Of a stretch of 64,000 nucleotides of DNA, positions 32,516-43,700 are shown piece after piece; the stretch's first letter is position 1; every line of letters starts with the position of its first letter. The notes under the pieces were generated by a model. The model saw nothing but the letters and a program-made list of their open reading frames with translations, did not search any database and had not been told where the DNA came from. The position numbers and the translations under genes are program-made. The stretch spans positions 124,001-188,000 of the forward strand of contig NRSV01000046.1 of NCBI GenBank assembly GCA_002286855.1, given 5' to 3'. Origin of the DNA: Bipolaris cookei. Its lineage: Eukaryota; Ascomycota; Dothideomycetes; Pleosporales; Pleosporaceae.

Positions 32516-34113
32516 TCAATTTATCATCCAAACCGACCCCCCAATAAACCCCACGGCAACCAGAATCGTCACAATCGCTGCCCCCGCCTTATCCGCGGTG
32601 GTAATATCCGCCTCAAACTTGGGTAACCTATCCTCATCATTCCCGGACCCCAACCCGGGATCCCCTTTACTCGTTCCCCCCGTCGAATGCTTATACGGCG
32701 GCGCCACGCGTTGCGCATTCAACACACTAATAACATTCAGCGCCGTCATCTGCGGCCCCACACCGCCTATCCCATCGAAGCTCTCATTATACCACCTCAT
32801 GCCGCACTGGTGATCCCCGCCGTTATGCTGCGATGGCCCTTCACACGTTTGCGCGGCGGCGACAGCAGACTTTTGGAGACGGGGCATAATGGTAGGGGCG
32901 AATTCGGGTGCGACTTGGAGGGTGATGCCGAGCCAGCGGGCGAGATAGGCTTTGAAGGATTCTTGGTCCGTGTCGCAGACTTGCTTTGCTTCGCAGGCTT
33001 CGATCATGACGCCGCCTTTGTCTTGGGGGAAAAAGATTTCAGATTTGGAGAGGAATTGGGAGAGGGCGGTTTTCCATTTTTCGGCGCCGTTGGTGTAGTT
33101 ATACATCTGGGTTGCGGTGTTAGCTTGGCTTTTTAGGGGGATGGGGAGAGAAAGAGAAAGATGTACATATGCGGCGCCGGCTATCATGATGCCGTAGTTG
33201 TAGGTCCATGGGGTCCGGTCCGCGTCGCTGCAGGGAGGATTTGTAGTCATGCTTGTGCCATCGTAGACTTGGCCGTCCCCGGGCAAGATTGGGCTGTTTG
33301 ACATCCAGTCGAAGGCTTTTTCCGCCCACACGGCATATGTATCGTTGTCCGTGTACATGGCTAATCGTGCACCAAGATGGAAAAGACCGCCGTTTGACGC
33401 AGTGTTCTTGTACGTCCAACCGTCGAGCCATGGGTAAATCTGCCAGCGCATGCCACCGCCGCAATTCCCGTCGGCAACCTCCTTCTGGTAACGACCCACA
33501 AACTGGTTGAAGACGGATTGGGTCATGGCAAGCCAGCCAGGCTTGTCATCTGGGGGGTCCTGGAGCTTATACTCTGCTGCGGCAATCATGGAAAACGCCC
33601 AAAAGACTTGATCATCGTTTCCCTCGTTCTTGGACTGGTTCGAAGGCATCTAAACATGGTGAGTCAACTATCCCGCTAAAACTTGGTAGACGATGTTATA
33701 CCAGATCAAGATGCTCTCCAAACTGGTGTATCAAACCTTCACGAATCATGTCGTTGTACTGGTCATCCCCAGTGTAGTGCCAGTAGTCTAGCAACGTGCC
33801 AAACATGGCGCCTGCCTGCCACCAGTAATATGGTGGGTACAAGATACCTGGGTAGCCTCCAAGCACATGAACGCCCTTGTCGTCAATTGTCGCATATTGA
33901 GCGACAAGTTGTTTGGCGACCTTGCTGGAAACATCATTGATAGAATCTGTGACAACGATATTAACTAGTGTAAATGTGTATGGTGTTGAGCGGACATAGG
34001 CCCTTACCTGGGGAGTTCGGATCTAGGGTTAGAGCCTGGGTAAGTGGCCGCATGATGTCTGATGATAGCAGAGAGAGAGCCGCTAGCGCTCGCATAGGGC
34101 TGAATAATCTCAT
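32516..34113 (-). CDS. GPI-anchored GH76 mannan endo-1,6-alpha-mannosidase (DFG5/DCW1-like)
   Basis: Cell-wall enzyme of 474 aa in four exons (34113-34008, 33946-33702, 33649-33167, 33106-32516) with introns of 61, 52 and 60 bp. A signal-peptide-like start (MRALAALSLLSSDIM) precedes the GH76 fold: YPGILYPPYYWWQAGAMFGT, LLDYWHYTGDDQY and the double-Asp catalytic region EGNDDQVFWAFSMIAAAE. Further blocks are WQIYPWLDGWTYKNTASNG and CGMRWYNESFDG. The C-terminus carries a Gly/Ser/Asp linker and a hydrophobic tail (AGAAIVTILVAVGFIGGSVW), a GPI-attachment signal. DFG5/DCW1 enzymes are thought to transfer GPI-glycoproteins onto the wall by acting on the GPI mannose core. Splicing at the third intron restores AAYMYNYTNG. 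Confidence 0.93.
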
Positions 34114-35259
34114 GACGGCATGGAAGATGCACCTAGAGTAATGCTAATGAGTGGAGTCCTAGGATGTCAGGTGTAGCCTGGTGGCAAGATTACACTATGT
34201 TATTTTGGAAAAGAAACGAGTGGAAGCAGGAACTGGTGAGCCAACTAGTCGGGTGACATGAGGGGAGAGGAATGAAAGGGAAGAGGAGGATGTGAATGGG
34301 GGACACCAGGCGTGAAGGACGATAAGATGACGAAGAAAGAGAGGGGCGAGATCAACGAGCAAGCATCTGACAAGGAATACCAACATGCCATATGCCCGAT
34401 GGAGCAAAGCTGGAACTATTTACGATGACGGCTTGTGTGACACTTAATCCCGTATCTCGAGCGCCAGCAAATCACCTTGCATGCGCCCGCTCTTTACGGC
34501 CTCCCTTCCCACCTACTACAGGCAAGGCAAGGCCCAAAATGGAATACGCGAACTTAGCCGGGCCGCCACCATTATCAGCAACTCGGCTCCGGAGCCCACA
34601 TGAGGGGAACCTGGCTAGGACCTCAGGGAGTTCACTTAAAAAGGACTGTTCGGCTAGGAAGGTTGTTGATTCTGGTATCCGAAAGAGATTTTAATAGTAG
34701 TCATGCTGGTCCCACGTTGAAGATGGCTTGAAACAAAAGAGGGACCAAAACATTAGGCGGGGCGGGGCGGGGCGGTTGGCAGGGAACTGTGGCGCAGGAC
34801 CGCCTGTCTGCTTTGGGCTGGCAAAGGATCCATGCCTTGCTTTGTGTATAGTACATGCATTTACCTGTATATCGGGCACGTTGCAGAGGAAGAGAGACAG
34901 AATATGCATACAGATGTATAAAGTAGAACGTAACTTGTGTGGCTACACAAGATGCCTGGTTTACGTCTGCTTCGCCACAGATACAAGCGTTTTCCAAGCA
35001 TGCTTGCGCCGTCTTGAAAGGGCCTGTCATCAGTCTTGACAAGCACATGCCAAGCCGCACGGAAGCGGCGGACGTCAGGGTTTTTGTGGGGGCGGAAATT
35101 GTGATCGAATCCGCTATGCAGCGACAGCACCACAATTTTCGTAACACGACCATGAAAATCACCAGCAGAGACGCGTAGACAAGATCGAGCTGACGACCAA
35201 AGTAGAGAAAAACGCGCATTTTGTAATTTTGCTTTTCTACTAACCTCCCCTTTTTTGTC
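34114..35259. other. intergenic, no supported gene
   Basis: This 1.1 kb between the GH76 start and the mccB stop contains a GGGGC repeat (GGCGGGGCGGGGCGGGGCGG) at about 34757-34776. A 303-codon minus-strand ORF spanning 35612-34701 overlaps the real mccB terminal exon in another frame, lacks family character and is rejected. Confidence 0.45.
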
Positions 35260-37100
35260 CTACATCCTAAATACACCCCATGTGCTCTCCTTGTCGACGC
35301 GCTGGTTCTGCCCACCACATGCCATTTGCAATCCCATGCCGAGTACCCGCCGGGTGTGCTCCGGTGGTATGATTCCATCGTCCCATAGCCTGGCCGACCC
35401 AAACATTGCTTCACTTTCGTGTTCGATTCGTGCTTTGAGCGCAGGATCCACCTTCTTGCCAACAGCCTCCATGACAGACGAAAGCTGTTCTGCGCCCATG
35501 ACCGATGTCTTGGCATTCGGCCAGGTAAACATGAGCCGGGGAGAGTATGCTCGGCCGCTGGAAGTAAGGCATCAGTATTAAACAGAAGCCAAAAACTTAA
35601 ATCGGGTGACACTTACCACATGCCGTAATTTCCAGCTCCAGCACTAGATCCCAATACTACCGTGAACTTGGGGACGTTAACACAGCTTACAGCTGTCACA
35701 AGCTTGGCTCCATTCTTTGCAATGCCGCCCTTTTCGGCGTCCTGTCCGACCATGAAGCCAGAGATGTTTTGCAGGAAGATGAGTGGAATGTGGCGCTTGC
35801 CGCACAGCTGAACAAAATGCGCCCCCTTGAGTGAGCTTTCGCTGAAGAGAATACCGTTGTTGGCAACAATGCCGACTGGATGTCCGTAAATCTTTGCGAA
35901 ACCAGTTACCAGCGTTGACCCGTACAGTGGCTTGAACTCGTCAAACGACGATCCATCGACGATGCGTGCAATCACCTCGTGAATGGGTATCTGTCGGCGT
36001 AGGTTGGTGCCTACAATGCCAGATAATTCTTGAGGGTCATACAACGGCTCTTGATAGCTCGGCTGCGTAGTAACCGTCTGGTTGCGGTGCCAGTTAAGGT
36101 TACCAATGCTCCTTCGCGCCAGGACCAGCGCGTGCGCGTCGTCAACTGCTAAGTAGTCCGTAACACCAGAGATCTCACTATGAAGCTTACCTCCGCCGAG
36201 ATCCTCAGCTGAGACGACTTCGCCCGTGGCTGCCTTGACAAGAGGTGGTCCCGCGAGGAAGATGTGACCTTGGTTCTCTACGATAATGTTCTCATCGCTC
36301 ATGCTAGGCACGTAGGCGCCACCTGCCGTGCATGGTCCCATAACCACACTGATTTGCGGGATGCCCATGCTTGACATGCGCGCCTGGTTGTAGAAGATGC
36401 GACCGAAGTGATTCACGTCTGGGAAAACATCGGCTTGGTTAGGAAGATTGGCGCCTCCAGAATCCACCAGGTAGATGCACGGTAAGCGGTTCTCCTGCGC
36501 AATTGTCTGCGCTCGCAGGTGCTTCTTCACGGTAATGGGATAGTATGTGCCTCCTTTGACTGTGGCGTCGTTTGCAACCACCATGCATTGAACGCCGTTA
36601 ACGCTGCCGATACCCGTGACAATGCCACCTGCGGGCACGTCGTCTTCGCCATACATATCGTAGCCTGCCATTTGACTCAATTCGAGGAATGGTGTGCCAG
36701 GGTCGATCAAGGCAGAGATTCTGTCCCGGACCAGCATCTTGCCTCGTTGTATGTGCTTGTCCCTCGCCTTCTGAGGACCGCCTTGCGCAATCTTTGTGTG
36801 GAGATTGACGAGCTTTTCAGTTGCTTCGTCCATCTGGCGCTTGTTCTCCTTGAAGTCGGCATTGCTCGTGTCGACATTTGTAGGGATGACGGAGACGGCC
36901 TCGGCATGGTGCGAATGTGTAAAGGTAGCGGCGTTGCGGGCCCCTTGATGCAAGTGCCCAGCTCGTGATTGCGATAGTGTTGTAGGGCGAGAAGGGGATG
37001 AGAGAAGACAGCGCTGTGCTTGCGATCGGATGGCTGCGGCTGGTCGAATTGTGTTCTTGAGAAGAGCCAAAGCCTCACGGGAAGGTGCTTTGGGGACCAT
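35260..37100 (-). CDS. mccB: methylcrotonyl-CoA carboxylase beta subunit (mitochondrial)
   Basis: Carboxyltransferase subunit of 3-methylcrotonyl-CoA carboxylase, which carboxylates 3-methylcrotonyl-CoA to 3-methylglutaconyl-CoA in leucine catabolism. It has 593 aa in two exons (37100-35617 and 35557-35260), and the 59-bp intron restores NYGMCGRAYSPRLMFTWP. The first ~55 residues are Arg/Ser/Ala-rich, fitting a mitochondrial presequence. The two acyl-CoA carboxyltransferase halves are complete: YLVDSGGANLPNQADVFPD and GPCTAGGAYVPSMSDENI in the N domain; GFMVGQDAEKGGIAKNGAK and VLGSSAGAGNYGMCGRAY in the C domain. The biotin-carrying alpha subunit is not in this window. The neighbour upstream is NAD(P)HX epimerase, on the same strand. 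Confidence 0.96.
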
Positions 37101-37472
37101 CTTGGGCTATGGAATTCTGTGCTCTGGGATTATGGATGAATGGACAATGTTTGCACGGCATGCAGATGGAAAGATGGCACCCCGCACAATGAGACAGAAG
37201 AAACAAATACTGGAACTTGGCCCAACTGACGGCCCATCCAAGGCCGCGAAGGCTGTTTACCGAACTGTGTCGAAGCTGGGGTTCCGATGACATCTCAAGA
37301 CCGCTGTTAGCCGTACCGCGGCTCTGCGGGGAAGACACGCTAGTCACAACAAGCAGGTTCTTTGAAATTATTCAAATGCATCGCATTCGAACATTGAAAA
37401 GTTATTCTCATTCAAGTCGTCTCGATCAGATAGAAAAATAAATAAACTTGTGCAACTAATAACAGCACTTGC
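37101..37472. other. intergenic, mccB promoter
   Basis: This 372-bp space upstream of mccB and downstream of the epimerase stop shows nothing recognisable. Confidence 0.4.
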
Positions 37473-38337
37473 TTACAGCTTGCCGCCGTCCATGGGCATT
37501 TCAACCACTTGATCTGAGCCTTCATACTTGGGTATATCAAGATTGTACTTCTCTGCCATCTCTGGGCTCAGGAACCTGCCACCAAGAAAATGACGACCAG
37601 AGAACTTCTTGATGAGCGGCTTGGGTGCTGTTAAGCTGATGAGTGCTGGCGGCATGAAGCCCTTGCCTGGTCCCGAGTCTTGAGGGCCCTCTTCAATGTC
37701 CCAGGATGACGGCGCATCAACCGATAGCACAGGAACAGAGGTAGACGCGAGCGCCTCGATGACCTTTGGAAAGGGATCACGCACTTCTCCAGAAAAGCTG
37801 AATCCAAAGATGGCATCGACAATGTGATCAGTTTGTTTCAGCGCGTCGGCGAAGTCTTCGGTAAATGGTACTTTGAGGTCTTCCAATTGCTTCTTGAGCC
37901 GCTGCGACATGTGAGCCTGTATAAAACAGCATGCCCTTTCGACCATCAGTACTTACCTGGTAGAGCTCGTTTTTGCTTTGCTTCGGGTAGTAAATGGTGG
38001 GTTGGTAACCGTAGTGAAATAGATGGCGAGCTGCAACGAGACCATCGCCGCCATTGTTGCCAGGACCGCATGCCACCAGAATGCGCTTGCCTTTGCTGAG
38101 AGGTTGTAGTTTGAACACTGTTTTGATTAGTCCAGTCATGAAAAGACATATTAGAGCTGAAAATACCAGCTTGCGATACCGAGAGTCCGGCAAGCTCCAT
38201 CAATTGATCGATAGAGAATGCGCCAGTTGACATGAGTTCTTGGTCGAGCGCTGCAGCGCTTTTGGCCGATAACGTCTATTGGAACGTTAGCCTCTACATA
38301 GAGAATCAATGCACTTAAGACTCACTCTGATTGCCAT
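37473..38337 (-). CDS. NAD(P)H-hydrate epimerase (YjeF N-domain, NAXE)
   Basis: Metabolite-repair enzyme that interconverts R- and S-NAD(P)HX so the dehydratase can regenerate NAD(P)H. It has 241 aa in four exons (38337-38326, 38275-38167, 38117-37957, 37916-37473), the first coding only Met-Ala-Ile-Arg. Introns are 50, 49 and 40 bp. The Rossmann-type YjeF_N motifs are clear: AFSIDQLMELAGLSVSQA, RILVACGPGNNGGDGLVAARHL, DHIVDAIFGFSFSG and VLSVDAPSSWDIEEG, followed by the C-terminal SLTAPKPLIKKFSG and FLGGRFLSP. No fused dehydratase domain is present. The length equals stand-alone fungal NAXE. Cytosol or mitochondrion. Confidence 0.94.
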
Positions 38338-38657
38338 TTTGAGATTTGTAGAGAAATCTGAGTGAAATGGGATGGGTGTGATGTTTAAGAGATCAATTAA
38401 TGCATCGGATAGGCATGACATGATACTTGCAATTACATCACTGGTCTCGACTGCGCATCTGGTCAGAGCAGCCCACCGCACCCTCCTTTTGTGTGTGCAA
38501 CTCTCGATGCAACGTAGTTACGTGAACTCGTCGCAGCGTGACAGGAACAAAGAAAAAACGAATTTTTCAGTTTTTATTTGATTTGTTGAAGAAAAAACTT
38601 CCAAATGTTGAGCTCACTTATTTACACTGCCTAGATACATGGTTTGGTAAGAGGAAT
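38338..38657. other. intergenic between epimerase start and HeLo stop
   Basis: About 320 bp, promoter of the epimerase and 3' flank of the HeLo gene. No feature was recognised. Confidence 0.4.
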
Positions 38658-40406
38658 TCAGGGTATCCTGTAAGAATCTAGCACTCTTACAACATCCAGA
38701 TAAAATAGCTCCTGAATGCTTCTACAATCTTTAGAGATGAGGCCTTTCGTGAGACAGAGCCTCGTCACATCCCGATACCCCTTGCCCATCCTTGAAGCCA
38801 ATTTGGGCACTTCACAACCCACAATATAATCTTGAAATTCCACGGCAGAATGACCCTTGTATCCAGCGACTTGAGATGCTCTTTGCTGTACACTCTTGAT
38901 GCTTTCCCTCAAGCCGAGCTCCAAAAGGAGAATTCCCAAGCTGTATTGATCATGAATATAATCAAATGGTACTTTTCTCGCATTGGAAGTTGATGTTGCT
39001 TGTGTTGTTACTGTTTGTACCGCGGCTGGCAAACCTTGCACGTTTGGATGGCGATAAAGATTGTATTCAAAATCATCCGTGACGCCTTCTGTTTGGTGAG
39101 AAGCAGATGCTTCCCTGCTGTATTCGAATCCCACAACAAAAGGCTTGTCGTAAGAAAAGTCACCGTTGTTCTTAGCGAAAAAAAGTATGTTGTCGCTCCG
39201 GATGCCCTTGTGAAGCCAACCAGCAAGATGCATATACAATAAAGCTCGGGAAATGCTCCCAGCAATGCGATACCAATCTCCTGCGTCAAGGTGATGTCCG
39301 TTTCCTTCGAGGATTTGTGCTAAACATTGATGGTTTGTTCCGGGGACATTGAATACAAGGCCGTGCTCCAGCTTCTCATTGGCAAGATGCCTTGTAACTA
39401 CGCCGATACAGGATAGTGTACGCAGCTCTGCAGGCTTATACTCGGCCTTGAGAAGCCTTGCCAAGTTCTCGATTCGGTATTGCAGCATCGTTTTATACAT
39501 CGCTCTCGAGTCATTTGGCGGGCATTGTACAGGATCCACGAGCTTCCATTCTACTAGCACGTCTAACGTAGTACCGTCCTTGGTAAAGACGCCATAGCTC
39601 CGACCAGATCTGTCCTTTCTCGCGCCAGTCTCTTTCAGAAACCGTTCCTTCTCCTTTACATTCTCACCGCCAAGAACTGTCCTTCGGGCATCCATTTCTA
39701 TGATTGCAGATTTGAGGAGGGCCAGCCCCCGCAGTTCCGAGTTTTCATCCGACTGTGAGCTCAATGTTTGCAGCTTTGCTAGACTCATTGTGGCCAAAAG
39801 ACTATTCAATGCCAGCTTTGCTGCAGGATCAACTTTCGGGGGCTCGAAAAAGTCGAGTAATTCATCGACCAGGCTCTTCAACTGGTCAAGAGCCTTCAAT
39901 GGCCCACCGTCATTAAGCGCCCATTTCATTTTTTCCTTTAGCCCAGCAGCACTCTGTATGCTTCTTAGCTTTTCTTCGAGATCTGTTCGCTCCGTCGAGC
40001 TCGGATTGGCCATATCAAGCAGTTTCGTGATGGACGAGGCTGCGGATATCGATGTGTGGCCGGCCGAAGAGATTGCAGGGAAATCCTGCCCCAGCTTACT
40101 GAGCTCATCCAGGAAATGATAGATGAGAACGACATATTTCACCGCAACATCTCCGTGCTCCTGGAAACGCCTGTCTTTGAGATGCATGGAATCAACGCCA
40201 CGGTCCAGCCCCCATTCAACTCCCCAAGTCTTCAATTTTGCAGCTTGCATTTCCAGTCTTGCTTGGAATATCTCAGCTTCATCGGCGAGTTCTTCTCCCT
40301 TTCTCCATAACTCGAAGCTCTTGACGCAACCCTGGAAGACTTGAACAAAAAAACTTGCTCCACCAACTACGCCACTGCCAATGGCCAACCCGTCCGCAGG
40401 AGCCAT
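38658..40406 (-). CDS. HeLo domain - pseudokinase protein
   Basis: Intronless 582-aa protein. Residues about 1-210 match the fungal HeLo (prion-inhibition) domain: an apolar N-terminal helix (MAPADGLAIGSGVVGGASFFVQVFQGCVKSF region), then FQARLEMQAAKLKTWG and DLEEKLRSIQSAAGLKEKMKWAL, as in HET-S-type four-helix cell-death effectors. Residues about 270-582 form a kinase-like fold. The beta3 Lys survives (LVEWK, Lys288), but the catalytic loop reads HKGIRSDN (399-406; Asp of HRD replaced by Gly) and the DFG motif reads GFE (426-428), so it should be catalytically dead. The ATG at 40406 (GCCATGG) is used because the earlier codon at 40418 is GTG. Divergent from the kinase-ankyrin gene 311 bp away. 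Membrane-disrupting function is inferred from HeLo relatives. Confidence 0.85.
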   Translation of the reverse strand: MAPADGLAIGSGVVGGASFFVQVFQGCVKSFELWRKGEELADEAEIFQARLEMQAAKLKTWGVEWGLDRGVDSMHLKDRRFQEHGDVAVKYVVLIYHFLDELSKLGQDFPAISSAGHTSISAASSITKLLDMANPSSTERTDLEEKLRSIQSAAGLKEKMKWALNDGGPLKALDQLKSLVDELLDFFEPPKVDPAAKLALNSLLATMSLAKLQTLSSQSDENSELRGLALLKSAIIEMDARRTVLGGENVKEKERFLKETGARKDRSGRSYGVFTKDGTTLDVLVEWKLVDPVQCPPNDSRAMYKTMLQYRIENLARLLKAEYKPAELRTLSCIGVVTRHLANEKLEHGLVFNVPGTNHQCLAQILEGNGHHLDAGDWYRIAGSISRALLYMHLAGWLHKGIRSDNILFFAKNNGDFSYDKPFVVGFEYSREASASHQTEGVTDDFEYNLYRHPNVQGLPAAVQTVTTQATSTSNARKVPFDYIHDQYSLGILLLELGLRESIKSVQQRASQVAGYKGHSAVEFQDYIVGCEVPKLASRMGKGYRDVTRLCLTKGLISKDCRSIQELFYLDVVRVLDSYRIP

Positions 40407-40717
40407 GGCGTTGTGCACTTTGAGGGGCGAGCTGCGGTGGTTGATATATGATGAGCGGGGAATGAAGAAAGAGCTCTGGGCTGTTGATGTTGTGCTGCGA
40501 GTGACACATCACGCGCCTGCACAGCCCTCTTGTGGCTGTATAGCTATATAGTCACCCAATCAACCGAGTGCATTAGTCGCCTTCAGAAAGCTATCACGCC
40601 ACAAGTTTCAGCTTCAGCTAAGGCAGCAATTCCGACACTCACCTTACACAAGAGCGTCATGAATGGATCTTCCAGCCCATCAACAATCCAAAAGTTGTGT
40701 ATCTCCAGACTTTCACG
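40407..40717. promoter_or_regulatory. compact divergent promoter of HeLo / kinase-ankyrin pair
   Basis: Only 311 bp separate the two start codons, so shared or coupled transcription is likely. A CTATATAGCTATATAG-like palindrome at about 40538-40551 (CTGTATAGCTATATAG) could act as a bidirectional TATA region. Confidence 0.45.
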
Positions 40718-43700
40718 ATGGCAACTGAAAACGCAGCAACAAACCTCGGGTTCCACCAGCGTGACCACGACATCCTGTCACTGCTTTCTATATTTACTCG
40801 CTCTCATCAGAAATTAACAGCAGGACTTTTACTCGTCGGAGTCCTCATTCACGATCAGAATTTTGAACTGCCGCCCCCAATTAATCAAGGTGCATATTTC
40901 GAAGTATACAGCATTCCTTTCCAGTCTTTGACAGGGGCATACTTGCCCCTGGGCTCTTCAGAGGTGCCTGGAAAGGTCCTTCCAGAGGTCGTCGCTGTTA
41001 AATGCCCGAAGGTAATGGGCGAGCTGCGCGACAAGCGAAATCAAAAGCTGTGGAGTTCCATGGCGATGGAGTTACAGATACTGCGACACCCACACATACA
41101 GGAACATGAGAACATCGTTTCCGTCCTGGGAGTTTGTTGGCGATCAACAAGAAGCCAGATCATGCCGGCTTTTGTCATGGAACTGGCCCATACAAATCTC
41201 GAAGTGATGATGGAGTCCGAAGGCTTCACAATCGATAAGATGAGTACCCGCAAAGCCTTTGGACTTGCCATTGATGTCTGCGCCGGCGTATCCGCACTCC
41301 ACGAAGTTGGCATCATACATGGCGACATCAAGCCCGCCAATGTCCTGATATTCAAGCATCCAGAACTCAAGTTTGTCGCCAAAATCTCGGATTTTGGTTC
41401 GTCATTGCTGAAAACAGATATCAAAGAGCCGATTCGGCTTCCATTCAGCAGTGGGATCTGGCAGGCCCCGGAGTGCAAGAAGCCTCTTGACGGTGAAAAA
41501 CTCATCAGGGCAGATACATTCTCTCTTGCACTTCTAGTGTCATATATCCTCAGCAGAGGATACACTATGGCGATTTTTGAGAATCATGAATCTGAAGCGC
41601 TATCTGAGCATCCTGGGCAATCTGGACTATCCGATTGGCATGAACTGTTTGAGCTATCTGAAGATGATATTCGAGGAATTTATGATAAATCAGTGCGATA
41701 CATCTATCACACACTGAACTCGGTTCTAAGGACTGTCATCAAAGCCGAAGAGAGTAAACGTTATGGAATGACTGCTACACAACAGCCAGATGAAATGACA
41801 AATTATCCTGGGGACCACGAAGAAGCTGACGATTTTACCGATGATACTTCCCATTTCAAGCGCATTGCCCAGATTGCGCGTGCAGTAGGGGAGACCGTCA
41901 CACCTCATCTCTTTGAGCCCTCACTTAGACCAAGAAGTAACCTCCTACACCGGAATCTACGAATATGCCTTAGCTGGATTCTCAGTAGAGATATGCTAAA
42001 CTCCTTGAATTATTCTAATCCTGCAACAATGAATCATTTCATTCAAGCGACAGATCTAAACTCGCAAGAACGCGAGATATTGAATAACCCAGGTAAGAGA
42101 AATTTGCTAGGTATTGGTGCAAATCGCTCATCTGCAAAAAAAGCAATCCAAAGCCCAACAGAAGATGACAAGGCGCGCGTATGGAGTTTCGCACAAATGA
42201 CCGAGTATCTCGACAGGAGCTTTTATGCCATATCTCAACAACAAAACCTCCCACAGCTCGACGAAATAACCCATTCGGAGTCGGCTCATAGAATTTCTGA
42301 GATACTAAAAGCTTGGTGAGAATCAAGGTCTATCAGCGGTCTTAAAAGCTAAAAGTAACAGGAAAAGACATGAGCTTCCAAAGCCAGAGGAGATGTACTC
42401 AATACGTGATGCTGGTGCGGTTGTTGAGGTACGAGATGAATAAAAGACTGAGTGCGCTCAATATAACGTTGGGGCAGGCAGATATGTCGCTTGGCACTCT
42501 GAGAATCCTTCCAATTCCAGTCCTGGACCAAATCGTTGTTGAAATGACAGCCGTCGCACACAATGAACGAGAAGACAAGCTGCGTCGAGCAGAAGCTGCA
42601 TGGCAGTGCTCTGTTCTTCAGTTAAGACTGAGGAAGATGGAGAAGAGCAAAAACGATGAACTCAACTCGATACTTCAACTAATGCTTCTTGCAGCTCGAC
42701 TAGGACATACTGTAGCTGGCGGGATGGTTGGGTGGCTTTATGCTACATTCGAGCTGTCACTGCCGGTTTCCCTTGAAGAAGAGAAGCAATGGCTTTATGC
42801 AGCAATCTGTATGGGAAACTCTACAGCACGAAGGCGGTTGTCATTCCTCGATATGGAAGAATGCCAACGGGCAGTCTTACATCTTCGTTCTCAATACATT
42901 GGGATTGGACTTGCAGCGCCCCGCAACTACTACGACTCAGATTGGGTAGACGATGATTCTTTCTTCAGGGTTATTAAAGATTCACCCAGCAGTCTTGGGT
43001 CCATTTTCCAACTTGCCGCAACTGGGGGCCGCTACGAACTTGTTCACCGTATTATCGCCTCGAAAGCTCAATATCTAAACATAAACGAACTCTTCAAGGG
43101 GAATGAAAGTGCTTTGTTAAAGGCATGTCGATCCGGATTTGCTGAGATTGCTCTCCTTCTGCTTGAAAAAGGTGCTGATCCCACTTTGGCAAACGAGGAG
43201 GGAGTTACGCCGTTACACTTCCTGAGCTCCTTTGATGAAGAAGATATTCCAAGAATCACAGACGCATTAATAAAGGCAGGGGCAGACCAGGAAGCCCGTT
43301 CACATCAAGGGTGGCGATACAGGCGGTGTACTGACTCAACATATGGAACCGTTGAAGGTACTCCATTGACTTGGGCTGTCGCCACAGGTAATGAAACAGC
43401 CACTCAGGCACTCATGAATATCGGAGCAGATCCTTTTGATTTGAAGGGAAGAGATATAGAGTATGACGACAATTGGAGTAACAACATCCATGTTTTTCCT
43501 GTATGGCAGGCTTGCATCAACTGTCAATACCGACTCCTCGAAATCTTACTCGAGGCTCCAAAAGACTACTCTGAGAATCTGAATGCCGTCTATCGCAAGT
43601 TTGGTAGTCAAGGCTTGAAGGAGCCATTTGCAATTCTGGGCTGGCTTGTCACTGATGGGAATTCGAGCACTTTCAATCGGCTTCTTATCCATGGGCGTGA

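Noticed and set aside
34701..35612. 303-codon minus-strand ORF below mccB
   Set aside because: It overlaps the terminal mccB exon in another frame, starts inside the mccB intron region and has no family character. A frame shadow plus chance.
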